Source of the DNA: Triatoma infestans
Lineage: Eukaryota; Arthropoda; Insecta; Hemiptera; Reduviidae
NCBI GenBank assembly: GCA_011037195.1
Contig: JAAEAF010003317.1
Location: forward strand, 33,904 to 97,903
Direction of reading: 5' to 3'
Length of the DNA: 64,000 bases
Both the position numbers and the translations under genes were made by a program. A model generated the notes under the pieces. That model was not told where the DNA came from, made no database searches, and worked only from the letters and a program-made list of their open reading frames with translations. This document shows positions 21,698 through 31,289 of the stretch, piece by piece; the first letter of the stretch is position 1; the number at the start of each line of letters is the position of its first letter.

Positions 21698-21955
21698 TTG
21701 GTTCCGCAGAGCTGCAAACATCACAGACATTTTCTGTGTTAGCCTGCTTCATTTTGTGGTCATCGCCCATCTTCAGGATGCGTTAGTCAAATAGTGTGAT
21801 AACACAGACTTGCATAGAGCAAATTTAATTTACACACTTGAGTGTATAAACTGTGAATTTGCTCAGTGCAAAAACACATCCTGAAGATGGGCGAACGCCC
21901 GAAACCGGTCGATGACCACAAAATGAAGCAGGCTATCACGGAAAATGTCTCTGAA
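21698..21955. mobile_element. Palindromic hammerhead element, GGGC family
   Basis: About 260 bp, nearly a perfect palindrome. The left arm (minus sense) has 'ttccgcagagctgcaaac', 'cagacattttctgtgttagcctgcttcattttgtggtcatcg' and 'cccatcttcagg'; it has lost the segment that would hold GAAACCGGT. The right arm carries an intact hammerhead at 21881-21910, then 'gatgaccacaaaatgaagcaggctatcacggaaaatgtctctga'. The centre is itself palindromic (GAGCAAATT/AATTTGCTC). No protein is encoded. Best reading: a small non-autonomous relative of Penelope-like elements, whose terminal repeats are known to hold hammerheads and may be inverted (inference). Confidence 0.75.
21881..21910 (+). ncRNA. Hammerhead ribozyme, intact core
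   Basis: CTGAAGA (core), stem II GGGC/GCCC with loop GAAC, GAAA (core), then ACCGGT and C giving a GUC cleavage triplet ending at 21910. Stem I forms between CATC (21877-21880) and GATG (21911-21914), four perfect pairs. Stem III is only the palindrome ACCGGT, which is too short to close alone but can pair with a second copy, as in the minimal type I hammerheads of Penelope-like elements that act as dimers. Every conserved base is present. Self-cleavage is predicted from the motif, not shown. Confidence 0.85.
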
Positions 21956-22224
21956 AACTATTACATTCCTATTAAAAAAGTAATTTCGAGTATTTGACCC
22001 GATCATAGTATTCTTCTTCTTTTTATAGTATTAGGAGTAAATATTTAAAATCATGGCTGTTATATTAAATACGTATTTACAGAGATCTACACATTTGAAA
22101 ATCTATAAAAAATAAATATCTGGTGTTATACACTCAAATGATATCTCACATCACATCTCTTTTATTACAATTTACATACTTTTATATAACATTTTACTAA
22201 ATATTACATGTCTTCTATTTCATT

Positions 22225-22590
22225 TCAAGGAGGTGAAATGTAATTGGTGTGATGTGTTGTAGTGAGCGGTAGTGGCTTGTGGCGTGAGCGGTTTAGTTAA
22301 GGGCTTGTGTGTATGTTCAAAGAGAAGAGAAGTAATAAGAAATATTTAAGAAAACACTGGTAGATTAAATTAAGTATATTATCTTTAAAGAAATTTAAAT
22401 GCTTTTCAATAACACAATAATTATGTTTATAAATCAATTATTTATATAGATTAAATGCAAAACTCTTATGTTTTAACTTATAACTGGCACTGATGTTTAC
22501 TGGTTCGTTGTCTGTATCAGACTGATCTTGTTTGAAAGCAGAATGCAGACTGCAGAATGCCTTCTCTTGTTAGTACAAATCTTCCCCTGA
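22225..22590 (+). repeat. Dispersed repeat of unknown class, copy 2
   Basis: Same ordered blocks as 12850-13220, including 'gtggcttg', 'gagcggttt', 'aactcttatgttttaacttataactggcac', 'gaaagcagaatgcagactg' and 'gaatgccttctctt'. Function unknown. Confidence 0.65.
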
Positions 22591-22601
22591 GAGAAGGGGT
22601 G

Positions 22602-22667
22602 AAAAGACAAAGCTACCAAAGTTTTGTGAACTCTAAAAGACAAAGCTAACCAGGTTCTTTGAACTCT
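22602..22667. repeat. Two-copy 32-bp tandem repeat
   Basis: The unit beginning 'aaagacaaagctaccaaag' and ending 'gaactct' is repeated once with small changes. Confidence 0.75.
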
Positions 22668-22824
22668 TTCTGTAGTCTTCTACCTGTGTGTACCCTTTTT
22701 GCCAGCGAATGTGAATTTTTCTCTCAAATAAAATAAAAATAATTTCTATAATTCTGGCATCCATCATAGAGGCAAACTAAATTTAATAAAATGAAACCAT
22801 ACCACGGAAACCATAACATTACCA

Positions 22825-23490
22825 CCTCCACTAGAACTTTCTTTAGAAAAATCTTTCAAACAAAAGTGATAGGTATCTTTATGTATTGTTAATATTCCAA
22901 ATTTAATTAAATCCGCCGGTGTTTTTATGGAAAAAATTGCAGAAAATTGAAAAGCAAACTGTTCAAAATAAACGCACTTTCTTCAAAACTGATTTTCTTT
23001 AAACTCCGAATTTTGTCAACATATTTAATTCTAATTAATATTATTTAGATGATAGAATTATATAATCAATTAAAATATCATTTTAGACGAAAACATAACC
23101 CCAATCCTCCCTCCAAAACCCCCCTGAAATGAATTTTTCCAAAGAAATATATCAATTAAAAGTTGTAGCTCTATATGCGATAGCTGTACGCTCACAATAT
23201 TCTACATGTGTTGCTGTATGTATTGATGATGTAATAAGTTAAAAGAAAATCTTTGATTCCCTTTCGAGAAAATCTTTATAAACAGCAAAATCCATTCAAT
23301 AAATGGATATTTCCTGTCGATGAATTTTGACAGATAATTTCTTGTCGGATCTTATGGTGATAACCTAACGGAAAGTCAAGTTTGATGCTATTTTTCAATC
23401 CTTAAAAAATGAATATTTTCGGTAAAAAAGTCGATAAAGAAAATTTGACACGATCACAATATTACCTCTCTTACAGCAGTAAGAGAAAAT
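22825..23490 (-). mobile_element. Microsatellite-bearing AT-rich repeat copy (no long microsatellite)
   Basis: Blocks 'caaaagtgataggtatc', 'tgattttctttaaactccgaattttg', 'aaatgaatttttccaaagaaat', 'gagaaaatc', 'aatttgacacgatcacaatattacctctcttacagcagtaagagaaaa'. Minus orientation, ending right before a SINE at 23493. Confidence 0.6.
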
Positions 23491-23492
23491 AG

Positions 23493-23719
23493 TAGATTGT
23501 TGTAGGAGATTATTGCACTGCGACCTGAAAGATCTACTGTGCCCCCCCCAATGCACGGCCGGCGTCCAAGCAGCGTTCTCTATCTACAGACAACACTGCC
23601 CATCATCAGACAGTGAGTTGTAGGAGCTCCTAGGAAGAAAAAATCTTAGGGGCAGCATGCTGGATTCGAACTGACCTCCGCATTGGTAGTCCAGCGCGCT
23701 ATCACTGATCTAATCCCTT
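23493..23719 (-). repeat. tRNA-derived SINE, tail type A
   Basis: In minus orientation: head with A box TAGATCAGTGATAGC and B box-like AGTTCGAATCC, body 'tgtccggtgatgggcagtgttgtctgtag'-type, tail GCACAGTAGATCTTTCAGG, TCGCAGTGCAATAAT, then CTACAACAATCTA. Complete from head to tail. Its 5' side is joined to a module shared with the 52 kb copy. Confidence 0.85.
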
Positions 23720-23941
23720 CCTTCTCCCTTGCTTTCGCCAATTAACTAGGAACGGAGGCCCTAGTTTGTGTACTGTTTTGTCCAAACTCTGTAAAGTGTA
23801 GAGTGTATGTAGTTCAAGTGCGTTGTGTACTGTTCTGATGAAGTGCGTGGAGTACTGTGCTATAGTAACCCGTAGGGTCGCTACTCCCCAAGTAACTGCA
23901 TGGTGGAACAGGTACCTCTTGCGGGCTGAGGTAGTAACTCT
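23720..23941 (-). repeat. 5' module shared with the SINE locus at 52 kb
   Basis: About 200 bp immediately upstream (in SINE sense) of the tRNA-like head, clearly similar to 52145-52360 in reverse complement: shared blocks include 'gcagttacttgg', 'gagtagcgac', 'acagtactcca', 'gtacacaa', 'actacatacactctacacttta' and 'tagttaa'. The five other SINE copies lack it. Nature unknown. Confidence 0.8.
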
Positions 23942-23944
23942 AAT

Positions 23945-24865
23945 TAAAACAAAGACTTAAAATATGAATAAAAGTACGATTATTTTTTTTTAAACAAGTT
24001 TTGTTGTAAATTATTTTTGAACGCGACACCTACACTATGAATTAACATACAATTATAATGAGGGGCTTATTTTTTTATTGTGTGCAAAAGTTTCGAAATG
24101 ATTTCCGATTTATTTTGGTAAGTTTCTTATCAACATTTCCGGAAATTTTTGTTCACAACCTCTTAGGTTTTATGTTGTTCTAATCTCTTTTTTATTTGCT
24201 TGTTTCTCATCAAATGTTTCTTGCTTGGAATTTATTGCTGATTTTCGGATAATTGGGAATTTTTTTTTTTTAGCTTATTTTCGTAGATTTTGTTTTCTAG
24301 TATCCTCCTACCTGAAATTTCCATTTTATAAAAATTAGGATCACTATTTCGTACAATATAAAGTAAATACATTTTAAAAACTCATTAATATTAAACATTA
24401 GTACAGAATGGTTTTGTAACCAAAGACTGTTAGACAAGGAGTAAACTAGATCCAACGAGTAGAATATCACAGAAGAGAATTAACAGGCACTCATACACAG
24501 TAAGGCAGCAATCCATAAATTACCATACCATTCATTAATAATAAATTATTCCAGTAATAAAGTCACACATCTGTTTATTGTAAGTGTAACATGCAATATC
24601 TTTCTCTCACTCATTTTGTCTCTTTCTCATTTTGATTAGTAATACAGAAGTCGGTAATAATAACGAATAGATGATTATACCCTTGCCAGACAATGATATA
24701 TATTAATTAACGTAGACAGATGTTTGGAAATGTGTATGATAGGAAAGAATCGAAATCCCCCCCCCCCCCCCCCCCCAAATAAAAATAAAAACGATACGAA
24801 ATACTCACACAACTTTCTTTTATTGTAATTGTCAAATTTATTGCGAAATTAAGGATGTCAAAATC
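23945..24865. other. AT-rich unassigned DNA with a C run
   Basis: Poly-C at 24758-24777 with T/A-rich sequence around it. At 24808-24835, 'actcacacaactttcttttattgtaattgtc' is an end fragment of the microsatellite-bearing repeat. No gene seen. Confidence 0.5.
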
Positions 24866-24867
24866 AG

Positions 24868-25012
24868 TGCAATGCCAGCCTCCGGCAACACTGTCCATGA
24901 TCAGGTTAGTGAACCAGAAGTGATCCTAGGAAGAGTAACACTAAAGGCAACACTGCCTACACTCGAACGTCGCGGGCTTGCGCATGCGGACTTCCATCGC
25001 GTTAATCTCAAA
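24868..25012 (-). repeat. tRNA-derived SINE, degraded copy
   Basis: 'aatgccagcctccggcaacactgt' and 'gatcctaggaagagtaa' match the inverted body, and the end 'ttgcgcatgcggacttccatcgcgttaatctca' occupies the place of the tRNA-like head. Tail absent. Confidence 0.55.
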
Positions 25013-25029
25013 ACCTATCATAATTTTAA

Positions 25030-25330
25030 TTGACAAATATGCTCTAACTTAGATTTTTTTATAAGCGGAAACATTCCAAGTAAACATTCCAAGTTTAAAG
25101 GAAAATGTAGTAGCTCTTTTTTTGAGAAAAATTACAGTAAAACTCAAAAATCAAATTTTCCTGGAAAAATGCTACAAAGGAAAGTGTTAGGAATATGATG
25201 ATGAAGTTATGGTGTAGTTAGTGTACGTCGTTGAAAGTAAATCGTTGAAGCCATTTTTTGAAGGTCTTGAAAATATTTATTTAAACTGAAAAAAGCTCAA
25301 TCGAAATCCAGATAAAATTTGACAAGATAT
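25030..25330 (-). mobile_element. Microsatellite-bearing AT-rich repeat fragments
   Basis: 'aagtttaaaggaaaatgtagtagc', 'tttcctggaaaaatgctacaaaggaaagtgttagg' and 'gtaaatcgttgaagccatttttga' are family blocks, strongly eroded. Confidence 0.4.
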
Positions 25331-25424
25331 ATTTAGTCTCCGTTATAGCAGATAAACTCTTCTAGGTGCCCAATCATTATGTACCTTTAAATTAACTTAG
25401 CAGTTGAGGTAAACATGTCAACTG

Positions 25425-25462
25425 AATCAGAGATATTTTCCGTGATAGCGTGCGTCCAGAAT
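25425..25462 (-). mobile_element. Solo end fragment of the GGGC hammerhead element
   Basis: 'tcagagatattttccgtgatagc' matches the outer arm seen at 21925-21953, 39228-39250 and 59468-59500. No ribozyme core remains. Confidence 0.55.
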
Positions 25463-25464
25463 AT

Positions 25465-26205
25465 TATAGTCTGAAATGATTATTAACATAATTATAATTT
25501 AATGATGTTGCACTAATATAATTGGAATTACTATAAATAAGTAAATTTAGTAATAATTAATTATCAATTATTTGTAATATAGTTAAATTGGAAATTATTC
25601 GTCGAGTGTAATATTCAGTAAACTATTCAGTTTCTCTATTTAATATATTTTAATTAATTGTAAATAAAATGTCCTGAAATATTTCTACTATTTCTATAAA
25701 TAATAAAATTTTCAGAGGAAAATAGGAAAATAGTATTCAATGAAAATGTAATTATAGGAGAACCAAAATGTATTATCCAGGCAACAACTATGTAAGTGCG
25801 AAATATTTGAATTTAGCGCCCCATCCCCAAAATCATGGTCTACAACATGCAAACATGCATAGAAAATCATTTCAAATATGGCAATAATTTATGAATTCAC
25901 TGATAATAGCTAACAGTATGATTCCATGAATTTCGTGTTTCAATATAATATAGTCCATATTATATAAAATGAGCATCAGTACCTTTTTCCTCCCGTTCTG
26001 TTTATTAATGTTCATTTATTACCCTTCTAATTAATCTACAGGAAATTACTTTACATAGAACTTTATCATAAATAATATCTGGTATGCAATTTCTCTTACT
26101 GCAATTACATTGTTAAAAATAAGTAATTCTTAGTAGATGATTAGTTGCCTTCAATTTTCATAAATGGGAAACTCTAAACTTTATAAAACGACTTTTTTTT
26201 AATAT
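25465..26205. other. AT-rich unassigned DNA
   Basis: Nothing recognised. Confidence 0.5.
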
Positions 26206-26209
26206 ACCA

Positions 26210-26520
26210 TAACAATATACAATAACAATAACCATCCCTTCTCTTAAAACCCCCCCTTTAAATGAGTTTTTGTGGAAAAAGTTTCAATCAGAAGAGACAG
26301 TTCTCTGCATGTACAGCTAGTATACTAAATTTAATGATATCCGTCGATATTATAATGTAGAAAATTGCAGACAACTGAAAAATCTGTTCAGTAAAGTCAC
26401 ACTTCCGGTCAACCGTTTTTTTCTTTCCAACTCAACAGATTTAATTCTAATTAATATTATATGGATGATAGAAATATAGAATAAAATAACAGAGTACTTT
26501 AGAGGAAAACAAAGGAACTT
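26210..26520 (-). mobile_element. Microsatellite-bearing AT-rich repeat fragment
   Basis: 'ttaaatgagtttttgtggaaaaagtttcaatcag', 'cagtaaagtcacacttccggtcaaccg', 'ttaattctaattaatattatatggatgatag' and 'agtactttagaggaaaac' follow the minus order. The R1 LINE lies directly to its right. Confidence 0.6.
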
Positions 26521-26526
26521 CAAATA

Positions 26527-27440
26527 AAAGTTCCTCCTGGACAACCCTTGTCCAGTTGTTACGACTACTCAACAGAGTCTGGGCAAACCTCCCAGGCACC
26601 AGTTCCCCGACCTCCTGCTGTAGGTTCCTTCTGGGTCGAGCCCATCTTTCACAATCGAAAAACGTATGCTGAGCGTAGTCGCGTGGAGCTTGGCAATACA
26701 AACAGGTCGATACTTCTTCTTTACCTAGCTTCTTCAGATAGTCTCTGAAGAATCCGTGTCCACAAAGGACTTGGGTCAAGGGATAATTTACCTCAACAGA
26801 GTGGGAAACAATCATTAATATTTAGCAAGTACTCGCCCTAGGACCTCGCACGTTAGTAATCAACCTTGACAGACGAGCCACTGCACCAGCAGCTTTATCG
26901 GCAGCCTCTTGGATAAGTCTTCCAAAGCATAGCTTGACATCCATGGTTACACCCAAGTACGTTACACGAAGTCACCATTTCCCTACCAACATAGAACGGG
27001 ATACATGGGTCGGTCCTTCTTTTTGTCAATATCACGACTTCCGTCTTAGCCAAAGCTAACTCGAGTCCATGTTCCAACCATCCAACCATTCACTCTTCGC
27101 AAAACCTGGTGTAACTTGGTTTGCGCTTTGTCTAAATTATGCACCGATATCAGCGCTGCAACATCATCAGCATAAGCGATTAATGCCGTATCTTCAGGCA
27201 TTTTCAACCGCAGCAATCCGTCATAAGTGACGTTCCAGATATGCGGGCCTAGAATCGACCCCTGCGCAACTCCGCAGTGACGGTCATAATTTTAGGATCT
27301 GCCTATGTTTCGTAGACCAGCGACCTGTCCCTGAAGTAGTCGTCGACAACCCTCAATAAATACGGCGAAATATGGAAATTCCTCACTAGTGCCTGCAGGG
27401 TGTCGGACCATGTGAGGAATTAAACGCGTTCTTAACTCTA
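26527..27440 (-). pseudogene. R1-clade LINE, RT to C-terminus, 5' truncated
   Basis: Read on the minus strand from about 27440: VKNAFNSS (conserved RT palm block), SPYLLRVVDDYFRDRSLVYE, then AQGSILGPHIWNVTYDGLL, and the catalytic box AYADDVAAL with YADD at 27174-27163, intact. Then DKAQTKLHQVLR, LELALAKTEVVILTKRR and a 'vtYLGv' region in shifted frames. The C-terminus is YPLTQVLCGHGFFRDYL, CLYCQAPRDYAQHTFFDCERW, the CCHC-like zinc motif of R1-type LINEs. RT copies element RNA at the target site. R1 elements are best known from arthropods, many in 28S rDNA; no 28S flank is visible here. Frameshifts and stops make it a pseudogene. Confidence 0.88.
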
Positions 27441-27469
27441 TCATGACTAATACTACCACCTTCCACGTA

Positions 27470-28385
27470 CGTCTCTTACTCCTAGTAAGAAGAAGTATTG
27501 TAATCGTGTCAAATTTTCGATGTAGAGTTTTCACCGGAAATATCCGTTTTGAGGTCCCCTGAGTTCAAAAAAGTGATTTTTAGCAAATGTTGTGTGTGTG
27601 TGTGTGTGTATGTGAACAGCATAGCGCAAAAACGAGAAACCGTAGAAAGTTGAAACTTGATATTCGGTATCACCATGGGATTTCAGAGTAAGGTACCTGT
27701 CAAAATTCCTTAACCGGAAGTACCACTTTACTAGTTTTTTTCTACGATTTTGCAATTTTCTCAAAATGGCTCCGACGATTTTGTTTAAACTTGATATATC
27801 AACTACACATAGAAAGGCTGCAACTTTCATTTGAAATGTTTCTCCAGGAAAATTCATTTGAGGGTACTTATAGGGGAGGGGTAGGGTTAGCTTCCTCCAA
27901 ATGTGCTGTTTCAGTTTATCTAAATAATATTACTAAATAATTTTTTCACTTTTTTGCGATTTTCTGAAAAATGGCTCCAAAGATTTCCTTGAAAACTTCC
28001 TATACAAACTAAACATACAAAGATCTACAACTTTGATCTGAAACATTTCTCTGGAAAAATTCATTTAAGGGCACTTTGTGGTGAGGGGTGGGGTTATGTT
28101 TTCTCTAAAGTGCTATCATAGTTGATAAAGTATATAATTGGATGATAGATTATACAATTCTATTACCCAAATAAACTTACTTAGAAATAAATAGATGGCC
28201 AAAATTCCGAGTTTCAAAAAAATTAGTAAACCGGAATTAGTAAACCGCTTTTACTGAACAGTTTTTTCCAGTTTTCGACGAATTTCATTAAATTTGGTAC
28301 ACAAACTATAAAATTTGTCAATTTTGAGAACTAGAATAAGAGAAAGTTGTGTGAGTGTTTCACGCACCAGATTTTTTATTTTTCG
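27470..28385 (+). mobile_element. Microsatellite-bearing AT-rich repeat, near-complete copy
   Basis: Starts TCTCTTACTCCTAGTAAGA, then 'attgtaatcgtgtcaaattttcgatg', TTCACCGGAAATATCCG, GAGGTCCCCTGAGT, a TG tract at 27590-27615, and 'gaacagcatagcgcaaaaacg'. CCGGAAGT is at about 27713. Ends 'gaactagaataagagaaagttgtgtgagtgtttcacgcaccagattttt'. About 910 bp against about 1040 bp at 17.5 kb; the middle unit is shortened. Confidence 0.75.
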
Positions 28386-29640
28386 AAATATTTCGATCCC
28401 CACAAACACTGGCTAGAAATATGTTTTTCATTATTTAAAGGTTTTCAAAAGTATCATTTCCGGTGAAAGCCTCATTCAAAGCAAGAAAAAAGAAAGAAAA
28501 ATTAGTGAAGTATGGAAAACTAATGGATAAGTTGATTAGCGATAAATTGAGTGACTTACAGATGGAATAAAAGAAGGAAGAGAAGACGTAGAATATGAGT
28601 GAGAGAGAGAGGGGTTAAAAATGGCATTAGATTGTTTAGTAGAAGATTACTGTGTTGAGTAAGAGGTGAAGATGGGTTAGGTCTGGCAGTCTGTGGAGTG
28701 AAACATGTTGAAACAATCCAGTTAAGTTAGAAAAACGCTTTGTGTTACCTTCATTTTCTACATTAGAAGAAGACGAAATAGTAGTAGATAGTAGTAGAAA
28801 ATAGGAGAAGTAGAAAAACATGATAGAAAATCCTGGAATTTTCTTTCTACAAGGCTAGTGACAGAACTATTCGGTAGGGGGAAAAGCAAAAGGAAGACAG
28901 CCAGAAATCTGACAAAACCCACCCTTCTATTGCATCACTCTGTCTCTCTCTCCTTTTTCTACAACAGCCTCTCACTCTTTTGATCCAGGGATTTTCCTCC
29001 TAAACCATTTGCCCTTTGAGAGAATCCCCAGTCCCTGTCTAACTCGAATCTGTCCAGTACCAACAAGGAATTTCTCTTTCATTCTCGCTCTCTCTCTCTC
29101 TTATCTATATTTCCCTTACTCTCACAGTTTCTCTTTCTCCTTCTGGCTAAGAGATTACTATTTCTTCACGCCACCACTTCGCCACAAACACATACAATAC
29201 TCGCAAAGATGGATACAGTATATATATGGTTGGAAGAGAGGTAGTTAAATTATTGCGGTTCGTCTGCTTTCTACCAGACTTCTCTACATCTCACACATAG
29301 CACACAACATACACACACACACACACACACACAAATATTTATATCCTTTTGCTCAATCTATCCCACAAATTCAGTCTTGCAGAGACTCTAACCATATCAG
29401 AACTGTTAATCACTTTAGTATCAGCTGAATTATTATTATCACAACCGCATAAATTCTGGTTCTCTAATCAATAAGAGCTTGTCTCTCTCTTCTATCTCTG
29501 TCTCTCTACATGTTATTAAATTCTGATAAACTGGTATAGAAGAATAGTGAGATTCGGTATTAGAAATAAAATAAAAACTATAATTTTGCCAACATTTCTA
29601 TAAATGTATATAGAGAAGAAGAGTGCACTTTATAAAACAA
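28385..29640. other. Unassigned DNA: purine tract, pyrimidine tract and CA repeat
   Basis: GA-rich at 28560-28620, CT-rich at about 28935-29160 (repeated TCTCTCTC) and (AC)n at 29308-29333. The low-complexity frames have no protein motif. No element recognised. Confidence 0.5.
29308..29333. repeat. (AC)n microsatellite
   Basis: Uninterrupted AC dinucleotide run. Confidence 0.9.
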
Positions 29641-29744
29641 AAGTGGGGCTGCTCGACTACGTTGACTTGCTAAGCACACAGCTTGATAATCAGTCTCGAG
29701 CGGTCTTGACATTACTTGAGCGGTAGAAAAGTTGTTAATAGTTA

Positions 29745-30225
29745 TTAGCCAACCTGAGTAGCCAAATTCGATAAGGCGTATTCGATTTGGTAATTAGTTT
29801 GAGAATCGATAATAATTGATTCTGCTAGGAAAGTCAGATGTCTCGGTTCAATGCCCACACCTTCGAGGAAGCCCCCAGTTGCTCTTGGGACAGTTCCACG
29901 GGCTCCGAACCAAAGTCCACGGACCACATATTCCCTTTCTACGAACCGTTCTTTGAATTTGGAATGCACCTTTCGTATATGGCCTTCTTCTCATCGTGTA
30001 CCTTTGTGGCCAACTCTAGGTCGTTGCACTCAAAGCGCAACGTAGGGTCTATGATCCACGATATTTTGCAGTTGTCCCTGAATGCAATTACATCAGCGTA
30101 CCTGGTGGTCCCCTGGTTGTCCACTCCATATGCCTCCTCCATGCATTCATATCCCTTTTCCTTGAGAAGGCCCATGGTTAGGTGTTTTACCCTGTGAAGA
30201 CGGCGCGTAATGAGATGTATATTTA
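29745..30225 (-). pseudogene. Restriction-like endonuclease domain of a LINE-type element
   Basis: Minus-strand frames: from about 30215, RRLHRVKHLTMGLLKEKGYE, then TRYADVIAFRDNCKISWIID, PTLRFECNDLELA and DEKKAIYERCIP. A frameshift near 29945 leads to the second frame, EREYVVRGLWFGARGTVPRA and EGVGIEPRHLTFLAE, ending at 29745. The spacing R-x-A-D...IIDPT...E fits the PD-(D/E)XK-like core used by early-branching LINEs (R2/R4/NeSL type) for target nicking; the usual PD appears as AD. It lies just past the 3' tail of the RT fragment at 30.3 kb, so it is probably a separate element. Class is inferred from motif pattern only. Confidence 0.5.
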
Positions 30226-30299
30226 ATAAAATAATATTTAAAACACGAAACTTAACATTGAACAAACTGATAAGTGCAAAAACACACAAAAAAAACACT

Positions 30300-31262
30300 T
30301 TATCATCATCATCATCGTCATAATCGTGCGCCTCTTCTGCCGCCTGAGCGGTATGAGGCTCCCGCTCCCTTCATCTTGTACTTTTTCCCCCACCCCTCTT
30401 TGTCCACCGCTAATGCTCTCCTATCTCCCCACGCAATTCCTCTTTTCCCGCATGCCTCTTTTACACCCTCTTCCCATATGCATCGCGGTCGTCTACCTCT
30501 TACTCTCCGTCCCTCTACCTGAGGTTTATATGCCATTCTAGCCGCTCTATCGGAATCCATCCGTAGAACATGCCCGAAACAGCGCAGCCTATTTTCTTCT
30601 ATTATTTCTTCTGCTGCCTGTATATTCAAATTGGATGTGATTATGGCATTACGAATCTGTCCCTTCTTGTCTTCCCTTCTATCTTCCTAATACCTCATCT
30701 CAGTTGCCTGTATTCTACTTTTACGCTTCTTGGTCAGTGTCCAAGACTCTGATGAGTAAGTGAGTTTAGGGAGGAATGTCGACCTATAGACTGAAAGCTT
30801 GGTTTTCTTTGACACCTCCCTGTTACTGAAGAAACCATTCCTGACCGCGCTAAACATCCTACCTGCGGCACCTGTTCTTTCCCTAATTTCCTCGTTCACG
30901 CATCCATCCCCGCTTAGATGCGCTCCTAGGTACTTGAACTTCGTGGCCTGTTCTAGCTTTTCTTCTCCTATTCTTACCATCCTCATTATTCGATGCGGCT
31001 TCTTCCCTATACGCACAACTTTCGTTTTGCTGGTCTCCATATTAACTTATCCCAGCTAAGTTCTCAGAACAGCCAAATTGTAATAGAGGTCTCGGTCACT
31101 GTTAGCTAGTACCACCTGGTCATCCGCAAATGCCAGAAGGGTATACTTAACTTGGGTCAGGTTTCTATAGCCCAAATGAAAGCTGCGCATTTGGGGCTTG
31201 GAAGCTCTAATTACCTTGTCCATAAGGATTACAAAGAGGAGCGGGCTCAACTTTATCACTCA
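30300..31262 (-). pseudogene. RTE/CR1-like LINE RT fragment with trinucleotide tail
   Basis: Minus strand from 31262: LSPLLFVILMDKVIRA, then YTLLAFADDQVVLANSD with catalytic FADD at about 31131-31120, intact. A stop near 31057 is followed by ETSKTKVVRIGKKPH, FKYLGAHLSGDGCVNEEIR, then YSSESWTLTKKRKSRIQATE, then after a frameshift LNIQAAEEIIEENRLRCFGH, VLRMDSDRAARMAY and a basic GRRVRGRRPRCIWEEGVKEA. The 3' end carries a (GAT)n tail at 30302-30318 (CATCATCATCATC on the plus strand), typical of LINEs with short tandem 3' tails. The 5' part of RT and any endonuclease are missing. Clade inferred from C-terminal motifs. Confidence 0.8.
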
Positions 31263-31289
31263 ATATGTTATAACAAATTAAGTGATTTG

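Noticed and set aside
23838..23860. CTGATGA at 23838 as another hammerhead
   Set aside because: No stem II and no GAAA follow; it lies in the SINE 5' module.
26513..26535. AGGAACTT/AAAGTTCCT hairpin as a terminator
   Set aside because: Bacterial-style terminators do not apply here; it lies at the junction of an R1 fragment and another repeat and is probably incidental.
29009..29248. 79-codon Ser/Phe-rich frame
   Set aside because: Produced by a CT-rich low-complexity tract.
30274..31059. Plus-strand open frames across 30.3-31.1 kb
   Set aside because: They are antisense to a clear minus-strand RT with conserved motifs.
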